Shown: piece by piece, positions 12,301 to 21,300 of the stretch
Layout of the letters: each line of letters starts with the position of its first letter
Numbering within the stretch: position 1 is the stretch's first letter
Source of the DNA: Macropodus opercularis
Lineage: Eukaryota; Chordata; Actinopteri; Anabantiformes; Osphronemidae
DNA length: 64,000 bases
NCBI GenBank assembly: GCA_030770545.1
Contig: CM061092.1
Location: forward strand, 18,601,501-18,665,500
Reading direction: 5' to 3'
Translations under genes and position numbers: made by a program
Notes under the pieces: generated by a model
What the model was told of the DNA's origin: nothing
Database searches by the model: none
Seen by the model: the letters and a program-made list of their open reading frames with translations, nothing else

Positions 12301-15300
12301 TGTTGCGGTTGCGTTTTTCGTTGTGGTAATGTTGGGACTTGTTATTATAGTAGGTCTCGCTGATAAATGTTCTCTCTTTTAGGCTTCTGACAAACTTATT
12401 GTCAAAATTCAAAACTCTGGTTTGATTGGCAGTTGTCCCTCCAATATTATTTAGTCTTCTGAAAAATTCCAGGTGCTGGGCAGTACTGGAAATCGTCCCC
12501 CAGACTTCGTTACCAGAGAGGACGGCGGTTGAAGCAACAACCAAGCCTGGCTCCAACACCCTGCCTGGGCCACGTTCCTCCATCAGCTCTCTGCTCTACT
12601 CCAACATTTCACTAGCGGAGTGAGTCTTTTCATTTGGGTACCTTCTCTCCTGTTTTGTGACCTATCATCACCACTAGTCGGGGCTGCCACTGTAATTTTG
12701 ACCCTGCCTCTGCCTTTCTAATATTAAATATGTAGCTTCTGGCTGAAAACAGATCCACATGACAAAGGAAAGTGTTTTTCAGTTTGGCTGACTTCTTGCA
12801 GTAAAATAGAGGTTAAATTCCTATTGATGTAATTATATCAATTGAAAATTGAGTGTTTCAGATAAAAGCAAAAAGATGTTTTCATTGTAGGATGTCAGCG
12901 AGATATTTAATGATATTATAACCTGTAAACCTTTCTTTGGTCTTTGCTGTAGACGAGGGTTTTGTACTGTAGCTGATCCATTTACATTTCAGGGGAATGA
13001 ACAATACACTTTAGATGCAAGCATTTTAAATGACCTACCAACAATATAGCAGAACACTTCCATTACATACATATCCGTTGCCCGCATCTACATGTATTCT
13101 ACAAAGGTCAAAAGCTGCTGCATCTTCATGTTTAATAGGAAATATTACATTGATGTTCAAAGGTGGGGCTGGTGTGAATACGCAGAATGAATGCCTCTTT
13201 GTATTCGATATATAATGACTTCAGAGCAGAATTGAACTGTAACAGCTACCATTCATTCAGACCATTTTCATTCTGATTGCTTGGCATGATTTTTTATTTC
13301 TATTATTTTATTATTTATTCTATTCTTTTCCCTCTGCCTAGCACTGTTCATTGTACAGCTCTTAACAGCAGAACTGTGTGAGCCGTGTGGGTCACATGGC
13401 TCAGTGACGCGTACACTCCTGTGCCTGTTGGGCAGAGCCATGCATTTCATAGACCAACATTGCCCCCCTGTGGAAAACATTCTCAAATGGACTAAATGAT
13501 TCTTGTAGTGCTTTAAATCCCAATCCTCTAACCTTGTTCCCCTCATTTATGGAGTCTTCGGTATAGCTGTGTGCTTTTAAAACCATGTTCAGATGAAGTG
13601 GGTAATAACAAAAAAAGGTAAGTGCCTCTCCAATGAACTCATATCTCCTCTTCCTCGGATCAGAAACAACCGTTTGCTTTTAGTCATGTTGCAGATTCTG
13701 AACACTCGGGATTCCTAAGCAGTCTTTTTAGACACGTGAAGAAGAGGTTGCAAGTGTAGGAGCAGACTGGGTTGTCTTTTGAGGCAACAGCTGTCACCGT
13801 ATTTGTTGTCAACAACGTACAGGTGTTGTTCTCATCTATTATGAGAATAGTCTCAATTATTGTTGCTTCTTGTGTAATTTTCAGCTAATTAATTACACCC
13901 AGCATTAGCGTTTTAATCTGATTTCAGCAGCCAAGAAAAAATCGTTACATATTTCAGTGTTAGGAAAGATTATTTCAGGGAATAACATTTCAAGTGTTGC
14001 CCAGCATGGTCTAAGCCTGAGTACTCAAAGCATCTCTCATACGCAACATCAAGGTTAGATCATAAAACAAGCCCCCACTGTAAATGGATCCATTCCTGTG
14101 AGAGCTGTAACCTTCAGACTAAGGCAGGGGGGAAATGTTTTGCAGCTCATCTAATTTGAAAAACTGAAATGTATGCTCCTGCTCCTTAAAGCTCTACGGC
14201 TTCACTTTATTGTTAATGATAACTAAATATAGCACAGGTGATGGTTTACCTGCTTGGCATTTCTGCCTGCCGCACTTTGGACGATGCCATTGTGTGGGCT
14301 GCAGGGTCATCAGCCGGGGGCCACCCTTCATCGATGTTTCGCTCCCTTATCTCCACAACATCTCACGGTGGTGGAGCCATGGCAGGAACATCTCCCTACC
14401 GTGCCCTGCAGCCTGCCTAGGATCCTTCCCTCTCCCAGTCCTTGCTCAGCCTCCTCTTCAAGACCGTAGAGAGCACGGTTCCTATTAAGGCCTGTCACCC
14501 CAAGAGTTTTTAGTAGCGGTGGATGTTCCGGTGAAACGTCTGTACCCGACCTCCACTAGGAAGGTAAAAGGTTGCTGCTGAAAGATCTGCGTACTTGTTC
14601 TTCTTTCGCTCATGTGCAGCCCCCATCTGTTCTTCACATGGGACCGTCAGTTCTACCATGATGACCACTCTGGCAGTTGCTGACCAGAGCTACATCTGGG
14701 CACAGGGCTGTCATGGTGATCTCTGTAGGGGATTTAAGCTGCCACTCGCCTCCTAGTCGCCTCTTGGTGCAGCGCTGTGCTTTCTGCCCTGGCCTGATAA
14801 ACTGGATCCACTTTTGGGCTGTGGGTGGGTTGTTCCTGTTCACTTCCTGTTTGTGGCCCTCCAGGATGTCTGCTAACTTCCATAGGACCTTGTCATGCTG
14901 CCACCTGAACCTGCCCTGGGATTGCGTTGTCTTGCTGCCACAGAGAATATGCTTCAGGTTGTGATTTGGGGATTCACATCATGTAGTTTTCCATTATTAA
15001 CATTACACTACATTAGTAACAAATGCAATATCCCAGCTATTGTTTTATGCATATTACCAGAAGATTCTGTCAGCAGCATGCTACCAAAGTCAAAGCCCAA
15101 ATAGTTGGTTTATTCATATGTAGTTTATCAAGCATGATGATGAACTTGTTAGTGTGTAGTCTTTATATCAGCTCTTATACACACTTATGGTCTTTACTCC
15201 CTGTTACATTCATTCATATTCACTGTGGCAGATCTCGAAAAGGAGGGACAGAAGAGGCTGTGGCTCAAACTCAAGTCCCTGATGCATGCTGCTTGTCCTT

Positions 15301-18300
15301 GTATGAACAAATCAGACCAGGCCGTTTGAAATGAGCACATTTACTGGATAAAACATTTGTTATGTTCTATGTTCTATTGTGAATAAAATATTGACTTGTA
15401 TGATTTGAAAGTATTTGTTTTTCTTTCTATTCAAATTTAAAACACGTCCCAAGCTTTCCAGAATTGTACATACTGAATGTTGCTTTTGACTAAAGTATTG
15501 AAATGATTGACAACTGTGATATCATGATTGTCACAATATGTGTGTCTGGCCTGATTTGTTCATAAAGGACAAGCTGTGCCTGTGTAATATATTTCATGCC
15601 CACAGTGAAAAACATACTGTAGCTTTTTAAAATAATTTCATGATTTTTTTACCTTCTGCCACCTGCATTTTCATCCAAGTCCTTGGGCTACAGAGAGGGA
15701 AAGCAACTAATGAAACCTACAGCACATTACAGCAGCAGCAGCAGACAAATGGCCTGAATTAGAGTATAAAATGGAAGCACTGATTCATAGTTTTAACCCT
15801 GCCCTGCCATATGTTTTACATCCATTTGTGCCCCATTTAATATTTAGGACAATATTTTCCCCCGTTGTAGTATTCTTGTTTCTCCCCTGGAGATTCCTCT
15901 AGAGGCTGGGAGCTGGCCAGCTAAAAGGGAAAGCAAGAGAGGGAGTCTGGCTTTATTTGAGGAACTCACAATAGAAATTCATGCAGAGGGCAGCCTTTTA
16001 TATGGTAACTGTTATATATGTAAAGGGACAGAGGAGGATTTAGTACAGCCCCGGTGAAAGCTTTTATGAGAGCTGAATTTTCACTTGCCAACATTGACAG
16101 AAGTCATAGCATCAGCTAATCATCTCCATGTGAGGGGAGTTTTAACTTCAGGACTGTAAGCTGCACACGATTTCTGACCCTTCACTTTAGGTGTGAACAA
16201 TGAACTGGAAGAGCACATTCAGTCAGTAGTGCTGCACCAACAGTATAATAAAATGAAACAATTAACCTCTGCTCAAAATGACAGTTCAACAACAAAGCTC
16301 TACCTACTGTCCAGTCTATATATATATCATTAAGTTATGATCTCTTGACTCTATTAAGTGTTAACTTACAGAGGAAAACCTAAAATAAATTATGTTTCAC
16401 CTGGTGACCCAAATGAAATAGAGATTTTGTGAAGATTTAGTATCTTCACAAACTAACTTTTTTGTTACAAACTGGGACTGGACTGAATGCTGTGACTGGA
16501 GAGCCTGACTAGGACTGACAGACAAAAGTGAGGACCCAACCGCATGGATCACAAAGTCACACCAAACATGCAGGCGAGGGACGTAGACACAATCATTAGA
16601 CTTGAGTGGGAGGAGCACTTGACATGGCTTGACCTGACCTGACCTGACCTGACCTGACCTGACCTGACCTGACCTGACCTGACCTGACCTGACCTGACCT
16701 GACCTGACCTGACCGCCTCACCCACAGACCGACAGGACCATTTAGGGGAGCTTAAATACAAACTGAACAGGAAATGGAACACAGCTGAAACCACTGATCA
16801 TCACATCACAGTGACAGAATGAAACCACGGTGCCCTGCTGGGAACAGAGGGCCGGACTGTGACTGTTTTCTATATGTTTGTTTCACTTCAGGTCTGAAAA
16901 GGCAGGAGAGATTGCAACCATCCCACTGACAAAGGTCAGTCTCTTTCATGTCCTATTAGACAGATTTTTTTCTCATGATCTGTAGGGTCTGAGATGTAGC
17001 AATGCAGGGGATACCTGCCAAACCTGCTAGTGACGAGGAAATGAAAACACAACTGCTGAGGGAACAGCAGTTTAAATCTAGAGCAGCATAACTAAGAGAG
17101 GGTTCAGGTCATCTGAGCCAGACCTAACAAATCTTTTTCATATAAGAATAAAGAAGTTTCTTTGGAAAATGAACTTGTGAACTTATCTTAGGGGTACTAT
17201 TAATATAGTTATTCCTTTTTTTGACCCTTAACTGCTCCAGAATACTTTCAACTACAGAAACAACTCAAATATCAAAATGTGCAGCTTTTTACAGTGAACA
17301 TTGCTTCTATTAAACTTTTTTCATATTTTTCAAAGGTATATATATTATTTTCATCACTATTCAACTTTTTACTGATTTTTTCCTATTGAAATTAATCTTA
17401 AACTTTAAGATACAGAGGCCATTCAAATTATTCTACTTCCGTTTGGCTTTGTGGCTGTGACACCTTTAGTTTTGCTACATTTTCCATTGACACCGGTGTC
17501 ACCGTGGGTTCTGGTTCAGTTCAGTTCAGTTCAGTTCAATTCAATCCAGTTTTATTTCTATAGCAATTCACAACAGGAGTTATCTCAAGGCTCTTTACAA
17601 GTGAGGTTTAAGACCTGACCTCCAGCAGAGCCAGCCTCAATGTGGGCGAATATCCAGTCAGACTCTGCTGCAGCGTTTGAATTAACTGGAGGCTTTTTAA
17701 AGAGTCATTGGTTCAAACTATGAGCAGGGAGACACAGTCGTCCAGCCTGGAGGAACTAATGCAGGGATTCATGTTTCAGCATCACTCTGTGACAGGATGC
17801 TCCTCATTTTAGCAACATTCCTCAGGTGGAAGTAGGAGGTTTAGAGATTTCTTTAATGCAGGGGTCGCCAACACGGTGCCTGTAGGCACAAGTGCTAAAA
17901 TGACTAAAACAATAATAAATAAGAGTAAATATACCTAAAACACCACCTAAGCATAAACACACATGCAATACATAAAGGGTATTAACATGCATTCGTACCC
18001 ACACATACATCCAACATTGCATCGATCCAGCTACAGACTTAGCAGCGTTTAGAGCGGTTAATAGAGTTGGGTAAAAACTGTGCTGAGTCAGTTTGTCCTT
18101 GCTTTACATAGTCTGCACCGTCTGCCTGAAGGCAACAGTTCAAACAGGGAGTGGCCTGGGTGTGAAGTGTCTTTAATAATGTTCAGTGCTTTTCTGAGGC
18201 AGTAGGAGCTGTGTAGGTTTTCCAGTGTGGGGACAGGGCAGCTTTCCTCTGAGCCACTGTGCAGCTGGTGAACCAGACGCATATGCAGTATGTTAAGATA

Positions 18301-21300
18301 CTTTCTTTGGTGGCTCGGTAGAAGGACACCAACAGTCTTTGTGTGATGTTACTCTTCCTGAGTATCCTCAGGAAGTACAGTCTCTGCTGGGCCTTTGTCA
18401 GCAGCTCAGGTGTTGGCTCCAGGACAGACTCTCCTCCATGTAGACTCCCAGGAAGCAGAAGTCTGCCACCCTCTCCACACAGTCCCTGCGATGAGTAATG
18501 GAGGAACGTCTGTCTTTTTCCTCCTGTAGTCTATTGTGAGTTCTTTGGTTTTTGAGGTGCTGAGGAGAAGGTTGTTGGTTGAACATCATGTCGATAGTTG
18601 CTCCAACTCGTCTCTGTAGGCAGACTCGTCCCCGTCAGAGATGAGCCACCACTGTACTGTCGTCTGCAAACTTCACTATGGTGTTGCAGTGATGGACAGG
18701 GGTGCAGTCGTGTGTGTAGAGGGAGTAGAGCAGCGGACTGACAGCCCTGGGGGGAGCTGGTGCTGAGGCTCAGGGCCGTCGATGTGTGGTGGCCTACTCT
18801 GACTCTCTGTCTGCGACCAGAGAGGAAGCTGCTGATCCACATGCAGGTTGAATGTGGGAGCCCCAGGTCCTTCATCTAGGACCAGTCGCCTTCCTCGGGT
18901 TGACGGCTTGCAGGGTGCGTCTATTCTTCCAGAGCGAGGATTTTGTTGCTGCCTCAGGTGAAGTGACTTCGAAGCGGGTGAAGAAGACGTTTAATTCCTC
19001 TGCTAGTGGGGGGCACCTTCAGCAGCTTGGAGGTTGGTCCTGTAGTTGGTGGGGTGTTGCCCTGCCACACCTGCTGGCTGTTGTTACTGTCCAGGTGGTC
19101 CTCAGTCCTCCTGGCATTCGAGAGGAATACGCTAGGGAGCGGTGGTTTGAGTGGCTGCCTCCGTAGCCTGGCTACCAGGCCAGACCTGCATCCCTCGCTA
19201 CTTCCACTGGGATCTTATGCTCGCTTCATAACATACTCCAATCTTAATGAGATCATGTCGGCTGTAGATGTTTTTTGCCCGCCTGAATGTACACAATATG
19301 TACAAAATCATCCAAACACTGAGGCACTGCTGCAACTGTGTGCGCCGCTGTCTTAAATAAAATATCAAGCACAGAACCCTGCGGAACTCCAAAGGTAATT
19401 CTGTTCAATAAATCAGGTCGAAACCATCGCCCACTGGGCTGTTCTAAAGATAACACAACTCACTAGAGAGCTGCTGTTTCAAAAAGGTTGGTGACCCATG
19501 CTTTAATGTATAATGTAAGTATGTAAGGAGAGGTTCCTACAGTAGAACCTGAGAAATGAGTCTCTGTGGTTTGTAGCCCCAATTATAATAACCTCAGTTT
19601 GATGAATTTAGTTGAAGGAAGTTACGGGACATCCAGGATTTGATATCTGTTAAACAAGTTTGACTAATTGGTTTGTTTTATGTTTCCTAATAATATTACC
19701 AAGACATAAATTACATTACATGTATAGACTAAATAGTATTGGACTAAGCACAGAAACCTGCAGATCTCCAAAGGTAATTTTTGTGCGGATGCAAGATTAT
19801 CCAAATCAAAGGATCATGAACATGAAAAAATTGAATCTGTCCAACAAATCAGATGTAAACCATCCAGTGCTTTGCCTTTAATCCAACGCTATGTTCCAGT
19901 CTCTGTAATAAAATCTTGTGATCTATCGTATCAAACGCTTCACTAAGATATAACAGGACAAGGACAGAAACTAGAGCATTGTCTGAAGCTCTAATTTGTA
20001 ATACTTCTGTGTAATCTGTATACATTGGAAACCCTTGCACACTTTACTTTATTTTTGCTTATACAGTTTTTTTCTTCTTGGAGCTGCTTAACACAAGAAT
20101 TTACCATGTGGGATGGGTATAGACTTATTAACAAGAATTCGGTAGTAAATTCCCTTCATATTAGATGTAATAGAGTCAGGTAATACATCTCACTCTAAAA
20201 ACATGCCCAAGAAAAGATTTGAACCCAGGGATCCCAGTGCTCAGCATAGTGGCGTAACCAGTGGGCTGTAGGACCACTTAATGAGCTGCTTTTACCATTT
20301 AGAAAGAGTGGCACACATGCCACACTAACTATCAAAGCAAACTGCATTAACACTTATTATTATTGTAAGGAAAGACAATGATGTCAAATTTGTGTAACTT
20401 GTGTAAACTTCTGTAAATCTGTATATATATGGCACACTTTACATCTGGCTGGTAGCTCTTAAGGAAAGGTTTTTATTAATCGTCAAATATCTAATATTAC
20501 ATAGTAGATCTCCATAATTTTCCAGTTGAACTACTTCAGATTTGATGTGGTGGTAATACACATCACTCTTAAACACATGCCCAACGTGGGATTTGAAGCC
20601 ACAGTGGAGCTCAGTGATGTGTTACTGAGCCACCAGTTCTTATCTTCACTCAAAGAGTTACACAGCTCAAACCCTCTGTACCCTGCATTGAAAAATAGAG
20701 CGGCAGCTGACTCGACTGCCATCTCTGCAGTGACAGATCAATGTCAGGACAGTTCTGCTTTGTCTCAACACATCAACTCCTCTGTCTGTGCTCCTGCTCT
20801 AAAGTGGCCTAAATCTCATAGCCAAACTGGTTTGTTGCTAGTGTACCATCCAATCCAATCCGAGAAAGTATCTATTCGTACACTATACACACACAAACAT
20901 ATATATATATATGTGCATGTGAAAAACTTCCGTCCTCGCCCCCCGTGGGCGAGGACCTGGGGTCTTGTCGGGTGTGGTATATCTGGGCCTCTATTGCTCT
21001 GGTGCTCAAGGCCTGTTCCTGTGCAGACATGATTAGTGCCTCTGTGCTGTCTTTCAGTCCAGCCCTTTCTAGCCATTGGTAGGATCTCTTGATATCAGCC
21101 ACTTCAGTTATCTGGCGGTGGTACATCCCATGTAGGGGCCTGTCCTCCCATGATTCAGCAGTTCTAGGCAGCTCCGTCTGTAGATATTATAATATCTGTC
21201 TTATTGTTTTAAAATGTTTTATAATGATTCAATCATATATTTACAGATATATATTTAAACACATTAATCCTCAGTTATGATTAAACTATTCGTCCAAGAG

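Larger units (their letters stand above)
17859..19500. mobile_element. hAT-type DNA transposon, 1.64 kb, carrying LINE fragments
   Basis: An 8-bp direct repeat CTTTAATG (17851-17858 and 19501-19508) flanks terminal inverted repeats CAGGGGTCGCCAAC and (inverted) CATGGGTCACCAAC. The 8-bp duplication and CAGGGGT ends are hAT hallmarks. No transposase is visible. The interior holds an L2-type LINE fragment (about 18060-19190) and a second reverse-transcriptase scrap (19230-19456). Confidence 0.75.
17510..20060 (-). repeat. Old LINE-derived repeat, interrupted by a hAT element
   Basis: 3' end at about 17515 with a (TTCAG)n/TTCAATTC tail, then TTTTATTTCTATAGCAATTCAC and ATCTCAAGGCTCTTTACAAG. The repeat is split at 17858/19501 by a hAT element and resumes to about 20060. 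The distal part (19900-20040) reads on the minus strand LVLLYLSEAFDTIDHKILLQ, a reverse-transcriptase motif with the catalytic Asp context. Related copies are at 21330-21470, 24535-25260 and 46060-46405. Confidence 0.65.

Noticed and set aside
16549..16794. Minus-strand frame with SGQVR repeats
   Set aside because: A product of the (GACCT)n minisatellite; no splice or start context.
20526..21032. 168-codon plus-strand frame
   Set aside because: Runs through an AT microsatellite and the antisense of a LINE fragment; not a plausible protein.
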